Part shown: one piece after another, positions 7,875 to 19,269 of the stretch
Numbering within the stretch: the first letter of the stretch is position 1
Layout: the number at the start of each line of letters is the position of its first letter
The notes under the pieces: model-generated
The model's database searches: none
What the model saw: only the letters and a program-made list of their open reading frames with translations
Told to the model about the DNA's origin: nothing
Origin: Pseudomonas mendocina
Lineage (GTDB): Bacteria > Pseudomonadota > Gammaproteobacteria > Pseudomonadales > Pseudomonadaceae
Reading direction: 5' to 3'
Assembly: GCA_037482215.1 (NCBI GenBank)
Contig: CP148074.1
Coordinates: 1,612,001 to 1,676,000, forward strand
DNA length: 64,000 nucleotides
Program-made: the position numbers and the translations under genes

Positions 7875-10718
7875 TTAGCCAGCGACCAGAACGCGGATCG
7901 CTTCAAGGCGCAGTGCCGCTTTATCAAGCATGGCCAAACCTTGTTCGCGCTGTTGACGCAGGGCTTCGATCTCGCTGTCACGCACGCTCGGGTTGACCTT
8001 TTGCAAGGCAATCAGGCGGGCTAGCTCTTCTTCGCTCTCTGACGCCAGGCGGCGCTTAGCTTCTTCTACACGCTGCTCATGACGAGGTGCGACCTTGCTT
8101 TCGCCACTGTTGATCAGGGCCGCGAGGCTGTCACGCTGAGCCTGCACAAACTTGTTGGAGCTGGCGCGAGGGACGCTTTCCAACTGATCGTTCAGGGTTT
8201 CGAAAGAGACCTTGTGCGCAAGATCGTTGCCGTTAGCGTCCAACAGGCAGCGCAACGCGATCGGCGGCAGATAACGGGTCAATTGCAGGGCTTTCGGGGC
8301 CACGGCCTCACTGACGTAGAGCATCTCCAACAAGACAGTACCCGGCTTCAGGCCCTTATTCTTGATCAGCGCTACGCCGGTGTTGCCCATGGAGCCGGAG
8401 CGCACCAGATCCATACCACCTTGCACCATTGGGTGTTCCCAGGTGAGGAACTGCATGTCTTCGCGGGCCAGTGCCAGTTCGCGGTCGTAGGTGATGGTGA
8501 CACCTTCGTCGCTCCCGAGCGGGAAGCTCGCGTCCAGCATCTTCTCGCTGGGGCGCAGGATCAGGGCGTTTTCGGAATGGTCTTCGCTGTCGATACCGAA
8601 TGCATCGAACAGCTGCTCCATGTAGATCGGCAGGGCGAACTGATCGTCCTGTTCGCGAATCGCTTCAACCAGCGCTTCACCTTCGCCAGCACCGCCCGAG
8701 TTCAGTTCAAGCAGGCGGTCGCGGCCGTCATGCAGTTCGCTTTCCAGGCGTAGGCGCTCGTTGCGGGCTTCTTCAACCAGTTTGTCCCAGGCGTCATCTT
8801 CACCGCCTTCAAGCAGTGGCAGAAGGCGGCTGCCGAACTGATGCTGTAGGGCGTTCCCGGTCGGGCAGGTGGCCAGGAACGCATTCAGGGCCTGGTGGTA
8901 CCAGTGGAACAGGCGCTCTTGCGGGCTGTTTTCCAGATACGGCACATGCAGCTGGATACGGTGCTTTTGGCCGATACGGTCGAGACGGCCGATACGCTGT
9001 TCCAGCAGGTCCGGGTGGGCAGGCAGATCGAACAGCACCAGATGGTGGGCAAACTGGAAGTTGCGGCCTTCGGAGCCGATCTCGGAGCAAATCAAAACTT
9101 GTGCGCCAAATTCTTCGTCAGCGAAGTAAGCGGCGGCACGGTCACGCTCCAGGATGCTCATGCCTTCGTGGAATACGGTGGCCGGGATCCCTTTCAGTAC
9201 GCGCAGGGCGTCCTCAAGGTCCATGGCGGTCTCAGCGTGGGCGCAGATCACTAACACCTTGACCTTTTTCAGCATCTTCAGGGTGTCGATCAGCCATTCG
9301 ACGCGGGGGTCAAATTTCCACCAGCGCTGCTCTTCATCCACTTCAGGTTGGGCCTGATAGGCCACCTCCGGGTACAGGTCAGCGTGCTCGCCGAGTGGCA
9401 GCTCCATGTACTCATCCGGGCTTGGCAGCGGATAGGCGTGCAACTCGCGCTCCGGGAAGCCCTGTACAGCGGCGCGGGTATTACGGAACAGCAGACGGCC
9501 GGTGCCATGGCGGTCAAGCAGTTCGCGCACCAGACGCTGCGAGGCTTCGGTGTCGCCAGCGGCCACAGCGCTCAGCAGCTCTTCTGCTTCTGCACCAAGG
9601 AAATCGCGGATGGTTTTGTTTGCAGCATCCGAAAGGCGGCCCTGATCAAGCAGTTCCTGTACCGCTTCGGCAATTGGCTTGTAATGCTCGCTTTCAGCGC
9701 GGAACGCCTCAAGATCATGGAAGCGGTTCGGGTCCAGCAGGCGTAGACGTGCGAAGTGGCTGTCCAGCCCGAGTTGTTCAGGGGTTGCGGTCAGCAGCAG
9801 GACACCATCAATCACTTGGGCAAGTTGTTCGACCAAAGCGTATTCCGGGCTAGCTTGCTCCGGGTGCCAGACCAAGTGGTGAGCTTCATCGACCACCATC
9901 AGGTCCCAGCCGGCGGCAAACAGGGCGTCTTGGGCGTTTTCGTCTTCACGCAGCCACTCAAGGGCGACGAGAGCCAGCTGACAGTCTTCGAACGGGTTGG
10001 TGGCGTCGCTCTCAAGGAAGCGCTCGGCATCAAACAGCGCAACCTCCAGGTTGAAGCGTCGACGCATCTCCACCAACCATTGATGCTGCAAGTTTTCAGG
10101 CACCAGGATCAGCACACGGCTGGCACGGCCACTGAGCAACTGGCGGTGAATGATCAAGCCAGCTTCGATGGTTTTGCCCAGACCTACTTCGTCAGCCAGT
10201 AAAACCCGTGGTGCGATCCGGTCTGCGACTTCACGGGCAATGTGCAATTGGTGCGCAATGGGCTGAGCACGTACACCACCAAGGCCCCACAGGTTAGATT
10301 GCAACTGCTTGCTGGTGTAATCCAGGGTGCGATAGCGCAGACCAAACCAAGGCAATGGGTCGATCTGACCGGCAAACAAACGGTCGCTGGCCAGACGGAA
10401 TTGAATGAAGTTAGACAGCTGCGTCTCTGGGAGGGTGACCTCTTCGTTCTGCGCATTGATGCCGTGGTAAACCAGCAGGCCGTCGATGTCATCGACTTCC
10501 TGAACGGTCATTTTCCAGCCATCAAAATGGGTCACTTCATCGCCCGGCGAAAAACGTACGCGGGTCAGGGGAGCATTACGCACTGCATATTGGCGCGTTT
10601 CACCTGTAGCCGGGTAAAGCATGGTGAGCATGCGGCCGTCCTGCATCAGTACGGTCCCCAGACCCAGTTCTGCTTCGCTGTCGCTGATCCAGCGTTGCCC
10701 CGGTTGATACTGCGCCAT
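7875..10718 (-). CDS. rapA: RNA polymerase-associated ATPase RapA (HepA)
   Basis: A Swi2/Snf2 ATPase that binds core RNA polymerase and helps recycle it after transcription. I read 947 residues from the ATG at 10716-10718 (start [13 protein letters not shown]), which is the usual family length; the ribosome site is GGGAGAC. The open frame continues upstream to 10955, but that extension has no family resemblance and no better ribosome site. The N-terminal domain precedes the helicase core with Walker [16 protein letters not shown] and DEAH box [10 protein letters not shown]. Motif VI appears as [13 protein letters not shown]. The C-terminal third is the RapA-specific region. It stands alone on the minus strand. 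Confidence 0.95.
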   Translation of the reverse strand: MAQYQPGQRWISDSEAELGLGTVLMQDGRMLTMLYPATGETRQYAVRNAPLTRVRFSPGDEVTHFDGWKMTVQEVDDIDGLLVYHGINAQNEEVTLPETQLSNFIQFRLASDRLFAGQIDPLPWFGLRYRTLDYTSKQLQSNLWGLGGVRAQPIAHQLHIAREVADRIAPRVLLADEVGLGKTIEAGLIIHRQLLSGRASRVLILVPENLQHQWLVEMRRRFNLEVALFDAERFLESDATNPFEDCQLALVALEWLREDENAQDALFAAGWDLMVVDEAHHLVWHPEQASPEYALVEQLAQVIDGVLLLTATPEQLGLDSHFARLRLLDPNRFHDLEAFRAESEHYKPIAEAVQELLDQGRLSDAANKTIRDFLGAEAEELLSAVAAGDTEASQRLVRELLDRHGTGRLLFRNTRAAVQGFPERELHAYPLPSPDEYMELPLGEHADLYPEVAYQAQPEVDEEQRWWKFDPRVEWLIDTLKMLKKVKVLVICAHAETAMDLEDALRVLKGIPATVFHEGMSILERDRAAAYFADEEFGAQVLICSEIGSEGRNFQFAHHLVLFDLPAHPDLLEQRIGRLDRIGQKHRIQLHVPYLENSPQERLFHWYHQALNAFLATCPTGNALQHQFGSRLLPLLEGGEDDAWDKLVEEARNERLRLESELHDGRDRLLELNSGGAGEGEALVEAIREQDDQFALPIYMEQLFDAFGIDSEDHSENALILRPSEKMLDASFPLGSDEGVTITYDRELALAREDMQFLTWEHPMVQGGMDLVRSGSMGNTGVALIKNKGLKPGTVLLEMLYVSEAVAPKALQLTRYLPPIALRCLLDANGNDLAHKVSFETLNDQLESVPRASSNKFVQAQRDSLAALINSGESKVAPRHEQRVEEAKRRLASESEEELARLIALQKVNPSVRDSEIEALRQQREQGLAMLDKAALRLEAIRVLVAG

Positions 10719-10945
10719 GCTTGTCTCCCGCGTGAAAAAGCTGGCTATATTACCGCAGCGTGGCTTTTGACCAAAGGCGCAATGATGAACGTAACGCACT
10801 TTGGGAAATTTGGTGTTGTCAGACTGAGTGAGGTTGTTGATCTTTAGGAAAGATCTAGTTGCTTCTTTTTGAAGAAATCGATTCCAAAGAACCTTAATTG
10901 ATCCAACATGCTGGTGTGAATGCCGGACACGTGAGGTTGTAAGCG

Positions 10946-11245
10946 ATGCTTCCACCTATTCCACAAGGGCTTGTACCTGTCACAGCTCAACAGGATGTAG
11001 CCAAGCCGCGCCCAGATATTCAACCCGTCACCGCTACTGCCGAAAGTGCTAAGGAAAGCGAAGTCAGTACCGATAAGCGGCATCCGCAAGAGGCCGGACT
11101 GTTTTTGCGTGAAGAGCAACGCCGTCGACAGCGCAGGCCTGGATACAGTCCTGAGGAACTTGCTGAGGGCAACATCGACGAAGCAGATGCGGTCGAATTG
11201 AAGGATCTTCCACGGCAGGGGTTGTGGGTGGATGTAGAAGTTTGA
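10946..11245 (+). CDS. Small conserved-looking hypothetical protein upstream of the carbonic anhydrase
   Basis: A 99-residue hydrophilic protein with no signal peptide or membrane segment. The first 50 residues are Pro/Thr/Ala-rich and probably disordered. The second half is charged ([16 protein letters not shown], then an acidic stretch). A GAGG element precedes the ATG at about 10 nt. It is divergent from rapA, 227 bp from the rapA start. I do not recognise a family; its compact codon use and position support a real gene. Confidence 0.65.
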   Translation: MLPPIPQGLVPVTAQQDVAKPRPDIQPVTATAESAKESEVSTDKRHPQEAGLFLREEQRRRQRRPGYSPEELAEGNIDEADAVELKDLPRQGLWVDVEV

Positions 11246-11278
11246 TCACAGCTTAATCGTTTATATGCTGGGAGATTT

Positions 11279-12016
11279 ATGAACAATAGTTTTGTTCTAG
11301 TACTGGCTGCTTTGTTTTTCGCCTCCTTGGCTGGTTGCATGTGCATGAAGCAAGAGAGTGCAGGCAGAAGTGGCGAGCATCCGGCCGACTATCATGGTAA
11401 TGGTGGAAGCATAATCAAGGCGGGTCGCTCTCAGTCGCCGATTAACATCGAGACGCTAAATGCCGAACCTGTGCAGGCACTAATCCCGATTAGGCTGGAT
11501 TACCACAACCCCGTGATCGGCGTGCTGGGTAGTGGTCGCCCCCTTAAGTTAGTGAGTGCAGGTACGGCAATTTTAGATGGCCAACGTTTCGACCTACAGC
11601 AGCTGCACTTTCATTCCAGTAGCGAGCATACAGTGGATGGCAAGCACTATCCGATAGAGTTGCATTTTGTTAACAAGGCCGAAGATGGCCAGGTAGCTGT
11701 GGTCGCTGTGTTCCTCAAGTCTGGCAAAGAAAATCCGACCTTGGAGGCGATGCATAAGCAGTCCTACAAGACTGCACAGGTTGAGTCTGGGGAATCTGTA
11801 GGTCTGCGGGCGCTACTGCCAAGTGACTTATCGTACTATCACAATGATGGCTCACTAACGACACCTCCGTTCTCTGAAAATGTGGAGAGGTACGTTATGA
11901 AATCTCCCGTTGAAGTTTCACGGTCGCAGATTGAGTTGTTCAAATACACTTACGCACTCAATAACCGATCAATCCAGCCACTGAATGGAAGGCGAGTGAT
12001 TGTCAGTATTGAGTGA
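11279..12016 (+). CDS. Alpha-type carbonic anhydrase lipoprotein
   Basis: A 245-residue alpha-class carbonic anhydrase that interconverts CO2 and bicarbonate outside the cytoplasm. The N-terminus is a lipoprotein signal with lipobox LAGC, so the mature protein should be lipid-anchored. The zinc ligands are visible in LQQLHFHSSSEH (the two His of HFH) and IELHFV (third His). QSPINIET and SLTTPPFSENVE match conserved family blocks. Two things are odd. The usual N-terminal segment with W-x-Y and GPxxW is missing before QSPINI. Where many family members have a proton-shuttle His, the sequence reads GSGRPLKLV. It may be a slow or altered enzyme. It lies 33 bp after the small hypothetical gene. Confidence 0.88.
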   Translation: MNNSFVLVLAALFFASLAGCMCMKQESAGRSGEHPADYHGNGGSIIKAGRSQSPINIETLNAEPVQALIPIRLDYHNPVIGVLGSGRPLKLVSAGTAILDGQRFDLQQLHFHSSSEHTVDGKHYPIELHFVNKAEDGQVAVVAVFLKSGKENPTLEAMHKQSYKTAQVESGESVGLRALLPSDLSYYHNDGSLTTPPFSENVERYVMKSPVEVSRSQIELFKYTYALNNRSIQPLNGRRVIVSIE

Positions 12017-12922
12017 TTGATGAGTCTGGTAAGCCAGCAAGAATAAAACGGGGTAACTTGAGTAGCCGAGCACGTTCGTACTCATGTTGTCAATCTAGTA
12101 CATGCGAATATATGTCTACTATCAGCTTGCGTAGATTGAGGCTGAGAGGGTAGCTGGTCAAGTGACATACGCGCACAAATTTAGGAGCGGCAGAGACTGA
12201 TGCTCTTAGGTTAGGGCCATTCAGAGTGTTGTGGCTTAGTTTGGCGAGGCACGGGGCCGGCTAGCGCTATTTTAGTCTTGGCGCCATTCACCAGCCCGTA
12301 CGCCAATGCCAAGAAAAATATGAGGTCGAGCGCCGGTGGAGGCAGGTTAAGTTTTGAATGCGGTGGTGTTCATTATTGCCGTGATGCGCAGGACTCGTTA
12401 GGAAAGTACAGTGAAGGTAAGCCCACGCACGGCCCTTAACCGCCCCAGCCCAAGCCGGTCCGAAGGGGCTTGGCATCGGTTTTCTTCATAAAGCCCAGGC
12501 TGGATTGAGCACACTGTAAAAGTTAAAGCGTAGCTCTTGACTGGTTAAGCGCAGTTGAACGTAGCCTCATTGGCAGCATCTGGGGCGAATTAGAGGGGGT
12601 GTCGTGAGCCTAGTCCGAATATGAATGCCCTCTGAATTGGATGTACTGGGCCGAGTACGACTCAAATATTCAGCTGAGATTGTGAAGAGGAATCGGTGAA
12701 TCAAAAGTGTTTTTCAGGACCTTCATTAGGTAGTATTCATCATATAGCATCCTCTTGATGAGAATGATACTCAGTAAGATTTGTGCGGTATTGGATTTAT
12801 ACGTTTGTGTCTAATCGAGCGGATGGCAGTTTTAGCGTCAGCGAACAACTGGCCGCTGTAATAGATTTATTGGTTAGGTAGTATTTAGTTTTTTAGTCTG
12901 GTGTATGGAGAGATTGACTCTG
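12017..12922. other. About 0.9 kb without a supported gene
   Basis: No convincing coding region on either strand. A short GC-rich block (about 12245-12480) interrupts otherwise AT-rich sequence and contains a 62-codon minus-strand frame, 12288-12476, which I do not trust as a gene; it could be a decayed or repeated element. The region must hold the promoter of the polysaccharide cluster. I did not find a JUMPstart/ops element. Confidence 0.5.
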
Positions 12923-13384
12923 ATGAGAAAGGTAGTATTAACCTATGGAACATTTGACCTTTTTCATATTGGGCATCTTAACTTATTAAACAGGCTTCGT
13001 GAGTTAGGGGATTTTTTGATTGTTGGTGTTTCTACGGATGCATTTAATGAGGGAAAAGGTAAGAAGACTATAGTTGGTTTTGAGGACAGGCTTAGAATAG
13101 TCTCAAGCTTAAAGTGTGTGGATCTCGCTATTCCTGAAGAAAGTTGGGATCAAAAAATAAGTGATATCAAAAAATACGGCGTGTCAATATTTGGCATGGG
13201 GCACGACTGGGAAGGGCACTTTGATGAACTGAAAAGTTATTGTGAGGTTGTTTATCTACCGCGTACTGAGGGGATTTCTACTACAGCCATAAAGAAAACA
13301 CTTCAGGTGATTGATAAAACACACATAGATGATTTGAAGAAAGCCTTAGATCTGATCTCGTCAATCGTTGATCGTTTCGATTAG
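12923..13384 (+). CDS. Glycerol-3-phosphate cytidylyltransferase-like protein (TagD/GCT family)
   Basis: Nucleotidyltransferase expected to make CDP-glycerol from CTP and glycerol 3-phosphate. The 153-residue frame begins KVVLTYGTFDLFHIGHLNLL, which contains the HxGH motif, and has RTEGISTTAIKKTL, the RTxGISTT signature of this family. TagD proteins are about 130 residues; the extra C-terminal 20 or so are helical. The ATG at 12923 is preferred to the one at 12905 because GGAGAG lies 9 nt before it. It is the first gene of an AT-rich cluster, 9 bp before the flippase. Other TagD-like enzymes activate different polyol phosphates, but the TagF-like gene downstream favours CDP-glycerol. Confidence 0.85.
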   Translation: MRKVVLTYGTFDLFHIGHLNLLNRLRELGDFLIVGVSTDAFNEGKGKKTIVGFEDRLRIVSSLKCVDLAIPEESWDQKISDIKKYGVSIFGMGHDWEGHFDELKSYCEVVYLPRTEGISTTAIKKTLQVIDKTHIDDLKKALDLISSIVDRFD

Positions 13385-13393
13385 GTACAGTCG

Positions 13394-14650
13394 ATGGCAT
13401 CGGGTGGTATTCGCAGGTTGGTATCTAATACGGGTGCCCTCTTGGCTCTGCAAATAGCTAATGCTATTTTGCCGTTTGTTCTTATCCCATATTTAACGCG
13501 TACTCTTGGTTTGTCTTTATATGGCGTTGTTGCGCTTGGGATGGCTATTGTTCAGTTAGCTTGTGTGCTAACAGATTTTGGATTTAATTTGTCTGCCACA
13601 CACCGAATAGCCAGCAACTTTGAAAATACGCTGCTTGTAAGAAAAATTGCTTCGGCTGTGAGTATTTGCAAGCTGGTATTGCTTATACCGATTGTCGCTT
13701 TCATATACTTTTTCCTAAGTTTTCAAGAGCAGAGTTATGGTGGAAATAGCCATTATTTCTGGCTGCTCCTTATTCCTATCATAGGGCAGACGTTTCAACC
13801 AATATGGCTATTTCAAGGTATAGAGCGAATGGGCTACATTTCCCTCTGCCTTGTTCTAGCTCGCAGTTCGTATGTTTTACTTACTCTACTGTGGGTTACT
13901 AGCTCTTCAGACTATCTTTGGGTAGCAGTAGCAAATGGTGTAGCTCAATTAGCAGCTGCTAGCATTGCGACTTTATTTATGTTTCGTCTCGGGTATTGGC
14001 CTATTTGGCCCGGCATAAGGTTTATTAGAGAAACCTTTAATCAATCCGTGGAATTTTTTTGGTCAAGAGCTGCTGTTGCGACCTATACAGCAGGTGGGGC
14101 GTTTTATTTGGGTTTAGTAGCAGGACCTACAGCCGTTGCATACTACTCCGCGGCTGAGCAGTTGTATAAAGGGGCTCAAGCGCTTTTTCAGCCTTTATCA
14201 CAAGCGTTGTATCCATACATGACCAAGACCAGGGATACAAAGTTGTTTTTCAGGATTTTGAAAATTGTAGTATTGCTTAGTATCTTGGGATTGATTGTAG
14301 GCTTACTAATTGGTGAGTGGTTTCTCGTCCTTTTATTTGGTTCGGAGTATTCACACAGCTTTCCGATACTAGCAGTATTTATGGTTGCGTTCTGTATCAC
14401 CATGCCTTCAATACTTCTTGGTTACCCGTTTCTCGGTGCACTAGGTGATAATCGATCTGCAAATCTCAGTGTTATCTATGGTGGGCTCTTGCAGGTGGTG
14501 ATTTTATTTATTATTTATCTTGTGGGATGGACAAGTGAAGTAGTTGTAGTTGGGTCTGTAATGTCTGTAGAGGTATTTGTACTAGCTTACAGGGCGTTTA
14601 AAGCTAAAGCCCTCGTCAGTTTCATGTGTGCTCAAGAGGATGCCCGATGA
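13394..14650 (+). CDS. wzx: Wzx-type polysaccharide flippase
   Basis: A 418-residue integral membrane protein with about 12 hydrophobic segments, of the MOP/PST family that moves lipid-linked repeat units across the inner membrane. The N-terminal region (NTGALLALQIANAILPFVLI and the following PYLTRTLGLSLYGVVALG) is characteristic. It ends with an ATGA overlap into the next gene. The AT-rich composition matches its neighbours and suggests horizontal acquisition. Family assignment is firm; the transported glycan is unknown. Confidence 0.85.
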   Translation: MASGGIRRLVSNTGALLALQIANAILPFVLIPYLTRTLGLSLYGVVALGMAIVQLACVLTDFGFNLSATHRIASNFENTLLVRKIASAVSICKLVLLIPIVAFIYFFLSFQEQSYGGNSHYFWLLLIPIIGQTFQPIWLFQGIERMGYISLCLVLARSSYVLLTLLWVTSSSDYLWVAVANGVAQLAAASIATLFMFRLGYWPIWPGIRFIRETFNQSVEFFWSRAAVATYTAGGAFYLGLVAGPTAVAYYSAAEQLYKGAQALFQPLSQALYPYMTKTRDTKLFFRILKIVVLLSILGLIVGLLIGEWFLVLLFGSEYSHSFPILAVFMVAFCITMPSILLGYPFLGALGDNRSANLSVIYGGLLQVVILFIIYLVGWTSEVVVVGSVMSVEVFVLAYRAFKAKALVSFMCAQEDAR

Positions 14651-15789
14651 GAACGTTTTCTGCGATATCGAAGTTGTTTTACTCGGTTGTCCTAGTTCTA
14701 CTTTTATATCCTATATTTATAGTTTCAGGTTTTTTTATTAGAAATAGGAAAAAGGTTGTTTTTGGTTGTCATCTATCTAAACCGGCTGGAAATATATTTT
14801 ATTATTACAAGCATTGCATTGAGCAAAATTCTGGTCAGTATCAGTTGGTGTGGGTTGCAAGCAATAAAGAATCATATGATTTTATTGCATCTAAAGGTTA
14901 TCCAGTGGTATACAAATATTCATTTGCTGGTATTTTTTGGTGTTTGACAGCTGGTTATTATTGCTACTCATCATATGTTTCAGATATTTCTTATTTTTTA
15001 TCAAAAGGGGTTCGTGGTGTGAATGTGTGGCATGGAACACCTTTGAAGAAGATCGAATTCGATATTGATACCGGTATTTATAGTCTTAGGTATAAGTATA
15101 AGTGGATTTTCAAAATTATACAGCCGTGGATATATTTTAGACCATATAAAGTATTTGTTTCGAGCCGGTATGAGGAAAAATGTTTCAAGACAGCATTTTG
15201 TATAAGCGCAGATGAGATGTATAAAACTTATCCGCCGCGGCTAATGGATTTTGAGAGAGTCTCGATGGCTGACGGGTATAAGCATATTTTAATTGCGCCA
15301 ACGTTTCGAGATGGTGCTGTGCTTGAATATGAGAGGTTGGTTGATTTTGTAAGGCTGAATGAATTTGCGCGTGATAATGATGTGGTTTTTCATGTTAAGG
15401 CTCATCCTTCCGATGTTTCTTTAATGTCACTTGATTTTTCAAAGTTTGATAATATTCATCAAGTTGATAGGTTGGTAGATGTTTATTCTGTTGTTCAGAT
15501 GATGGATGCTGTCATTACAGATTATTCATCAATATTTTTTGATTGTGGGTATGTAGGTGTCCCATTTTTTCTTCATTGTCCTGATGTTGATTTTTATAAC
15601 TCTAATTGTCGTGGTTTTTACTTTGATGCAAAGAATACATTGTCTTCTGTGTACTCTGAAGATTTAGATAATTTGTTGGAGAACTTGAGTAGATGGCTTT
15701 GTGGCGACAAGATAGAAGGTGATGTGGGGTCTGGTGAATTTTTATGTCACAGTGTTGCAGAAAGCTATCCACTAGCAGTTTTTAAATGA
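14647..15789 (+). CDS. CDP-glycerol glycerophosphotransferase-like enzyme (TagB/TagF family)
   Basis: Transfers glycerol phosphate from CDP-glycerol to a glycan acceptor. From the ATG at 14647 it is 380 residues. An N-terminal hydrophobic segment precedes the catalytic domain. Family blocks visible are NVWHGTPLKKIEFD, APTFRDG, FHVKAHPSD and the C-terminal DYSSIFFDCGYVGVPFFLH. The start is set by AGAGGA 6 nt upstream and by ATGA overlap with the flippase stop; the GTG at 14626 has no ribosome site. With the TagD-like gene it makes a poly- or mono-glycerol-phosphate decoration likely. Confidence 0.87.
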   Translation: MRTFSAISKLFYSVVLVLLLYPIFIVSGFFIRNRKKVVFGCHLSKPAGNIFYYYKHCIEQNSGQYQLVWVASNKESYDFIASKGYPVVYKYSFAGIFWCLTAGYYCYSSYVSDISYFLSKGVRGVNVWHGTPLKKIEFDIDTGIYSLRYKYKWIFKIIQPWIYFRPYKVFVSSRYEEKCFKTAFCISADEMYKTYPPRLMDFERVSMADGYKHILIAPTFRDGAVLEYERLVDFVRLNEFARDNDVVFHVKAHPSDVSLMSLDFSKFDNIHQVDRLVDVYSVVQMMDAVITDYSSIFFDCGYVGVPFFLHCPDVDFYNSNCRGFYFDAKNTLSSVYSEDLDNLLENLSRWLCGDKIEGDVGSGEFLCHSVAESYPLAVFK

Positions 15790-17174
15790 GATTAATTATG
15801 ACTGCTATTCGATATCAAGTTGATAGAATAATCATACCTTACTTGTTCGATGCTCTGTTTTTTTTGCTCGTTTTTTTTAAGTTGCTGGATGGTGGGCAAG
15901 GTTGGATTGATTTTCTGTCTTTCTTATTATTTTTATGTTGGTCGGGGTATGAGCTTTTAGTTAGGACTCGGGTTTTTTATTTAAATATACATACTTATCT
16001 TTTTGGTACTCTTTTTTTACTGGGGGTTCTTTCTATTGAATATTCTGATGCATTTTATATGTATGAAATTGATGAGCTTTCAGGTTGGCATGGAACTTTT
16101 TTTGGCGCTTTGGCGTGCATGTATGCGTACGCTAGAGGGACTAGTATTGTCTTGGATGGTGTATCGCGTAGTGACTCAGCAATAATAAGAGGAGGGGGCG
16201 GGTGGTTTAATTTTTTGGTTGTAATATATTTGGTGGTTTCATTGTTTGTTATTGCTTATCATCGGCCTGCCTTGGTGCTGCAGGTTGATAGGTTTATATA
16301 TGATAAGGTGGTTTTGGGTGTATGGGGTAACTTTACAAACTTGGGGTATTATTTTTGTTTAGGCTTAGGCGCTATATTTTTTGGGCGCAAGTCATATTTT
16401 TCGTTTTTTTTATTTCTGATGATTATTTTTGTTTTTCTTTTGAAGGGGCATAAGTTTTCGAATCTTGTAGAGGCTTTTTTTCTATTCGCAGTTCCGTATT
16501 TTTGTATGGCTTCTGTCAAGGTGCTTCGTAGGAAAATCGCCTCAGTTATTCTCGGAATTTCGCTGCTTTTTGGTATGGCGGTAAGTATAAATTTGTATCT
16601 GTTTCCGGCTTTTTCAGCTAAAGATTATTTGCGGCATAGACTCTTCCAAGAGGGGCAGCTATGGTGGGCTGTCGCGAAAAATCCAGACAATGATCGTCTT
16701 CATATGGATGAGTTGCGATTCGAAATTTCCTCTTATTTTTCTTCAGAACTGATGGAGCGGAATTTCCTTGAAATAGGCATGTATAAAGTTATGAGGCTTG
16801 CTGCTCCGGAGGAACTCGTTGAGCAGAAAATTGAGCGGCAATCTAGATACACTCGTTCAGCGCAGGCGCTTCTGTATTATTATTTCAATGGTTTCATTGC
16901 GTGCGTATTTATGCTTGTATTTGGTTTTTTGTGGGGCTGGTTGCTTCGGCGGATGTATCATGCCTCACTTAGCTTTTGGTTATTCGAAAGCATTATTTTG
17001 TGTAGGGTTTTTTATATATTTATGAAGGCGTTCAAAGATGCTGATTTTTACAAGATTTTTTCTTTTGAGATGTTGATATTGGGGCTGGCAATTTTGCTAG
17101 CTGCCAAGTTTCGGATGCGTATACCAAAATTTAGTCTGTCTAGCTCGAAAAAATATTTGGATGCCAATGTTTGA
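15786..17174 (+). CDS. Polytopic membrane protein, probable Wzy-type O-antigen polymerase
   Basis: A 462-residue, very hydrophobic protein with about 10-12 membrane segments and a large hydrophilic loop near residues 280-360 (including RHRLFQEGQLWWAV), the usual layout of Wzy polymerases. Wzy proteins share little sequence, so the call rests on topology and on position after wzx and a transferase gene. It overlaps the preceding stop (ATGA). Extremely AT-rich codon use. An O-antigen ligase is the main alternative. Confidence 0.65.
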   Translation: MRLIMTAIRYQVDRIIIPYLFDALFFLLVFFKLLDGGQGWIDFLSFLLFLCWSGYELLVRTRVFYLNIHTYLFGTLFLLGVLSIEYSDAFYMYEIDELSGWHGTFFGALACMYAYARGTSIVLDGVSRSDSAIIRGGGGWFNFLVVIYLVVSLFVIAYHRPALVLQVDRFIYDKVVLGVWGNFTNLGYYFCLGLGAIFFGRKSYFSFFLFLMIIFVFLLKGHKFSNLVEAFFLFAVPYFCMASVKVLRRKIASVILGISLLFGMAVSINLYLFPAFSAKDYLRHRLFQEGQLWWAVAKNPDNDRLHMDELRFEISSYFSSELMERNFLEIGMYKVMRLAAPEELVEQKIERQSRYTRSAQALLYYYFNGFIACVFMLVFGFLWGWLLRRMYHASLSFWLFESIILCRVFYIFMKAFKDADFYKIFSFEMLILGLAILLAAKFRMRIPKFSLSSSKKYLDANV

Positions 17175-17300
17175 ATTATTTTTTGGTGTTTTTTGTGATA
17201 TTTTTAATATTTGCACGACTATAGTTCATGATTTATATGAGTTATGGGGCGTCTTCCTCTAACTCAAGGTGCTGTCTTCTGCCCCGTTGTCGTTCTATAA

Positions 17301-18454
<1,154 letters not shown>

Positions 18455-18455
<1 letters not shown>

Positions 18456-19240
18456 TGAGTTCTTCTGTATCTCTGATGGTTGCGGCGCACAAAGACTATG
18501 AGTTCCCTGAGGATAAGGGTTATTTACCAGTACAGGTTGGTAGATCCCTGGCAGCTAATAAGCTGAATATCACGGGTGATGATTCTGGGGATAATATTTC
18601 CCATTTGAACAAGTCATTTTGTGAACTCACGGGGCTATATTGGTTATGGAAAAATCAAGCATCTGACTTTTACGGGCTTGCGCACTATCGCCGATATTTC
18701 AAACCGGTCAGCGGGGATGGGGTACGGGTTGCGGGTAAGGCTATAGCGGCTACCGAGGATTTGTTGAAACAGCTCGATGGTTATTCAATCTTGCTGTCTA
18801 AGCCCCGCAATTATTGGATTGAGAGTGTTCGTAAGCACTATGTGAATGCACACAATGCGAGTGATCTTGATGCGCTACGACAAGTGCTGAGTGAGAAACA
18901 TCCTGAGTATGTTGCATCCTTTGATACAGTAATGGGGCGCACGCGTGTTTCGCTCTACAATATGTTTTTTATGCGTGCTGATCTTTTTAACAGTTATTGT
19001 AGCTGGCTGTTCTCGATTCTTTTTGAATTAGAAAAACGTATCCCTTACAAGAGTTACGGTGCTTACCAAGGTCGTGTCTTCGGATTCTTGGCGGAGCGCT
19101 TGCTGAATGTCTGGGTTGAGAAAAATATTGATCCGGCACAGATAAAATATCTTCCTGTTATCAATATTGAAGGTGAGAATCTCTTCAAAAAGGCTATTGG
19201 TCTTCTCGAGCGTAAATTTAAAGGCGTGAAACAAGAATAA
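18455..19240 (+). CDS. DUF4422-family glycosyltransferase
   Basis: A 261-residue predicted cytoplasmic transferase. It shows the DUF4422 blocks VAAHKDYEFP near the start, NKSFCELTGLYWLWKN and YGLAHYRRYF. DUF4422 proteins occur in capsule and O-antigen loci and often lie next to glf, so transfer of a galactofuranosyl residue is a reasonable guess. The start overlaps the glf stop by one base and the stop overlaps the next frame, so translational coupling is likely. Confidence 0.8.
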
Positions 19241-19269
19241 TGAATGCTCAAGTTGATATGGAGAGATCA

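Noticed and set aside
10719..10955. N-terminal extension of the rapA frame by about 79 codons
   Set aside because: The extension has no resemblance to RapA, the ATG at 10718 has a good ribosome site, and 947 residues is the normal length.
12288..12476. 62-codon minus-strand frame in the gene-free gap
   Set aside because: No ribosome site and unusual composition. Possibly part of a dispersed repeat, but not supported as a gene.
12755..12775. Fur-box-like GAGAATGATACTC before the polysaccharide cluster
   Set aside because: Only a partial match in AT-rich DNA, and iron control of this cluster has no other support.
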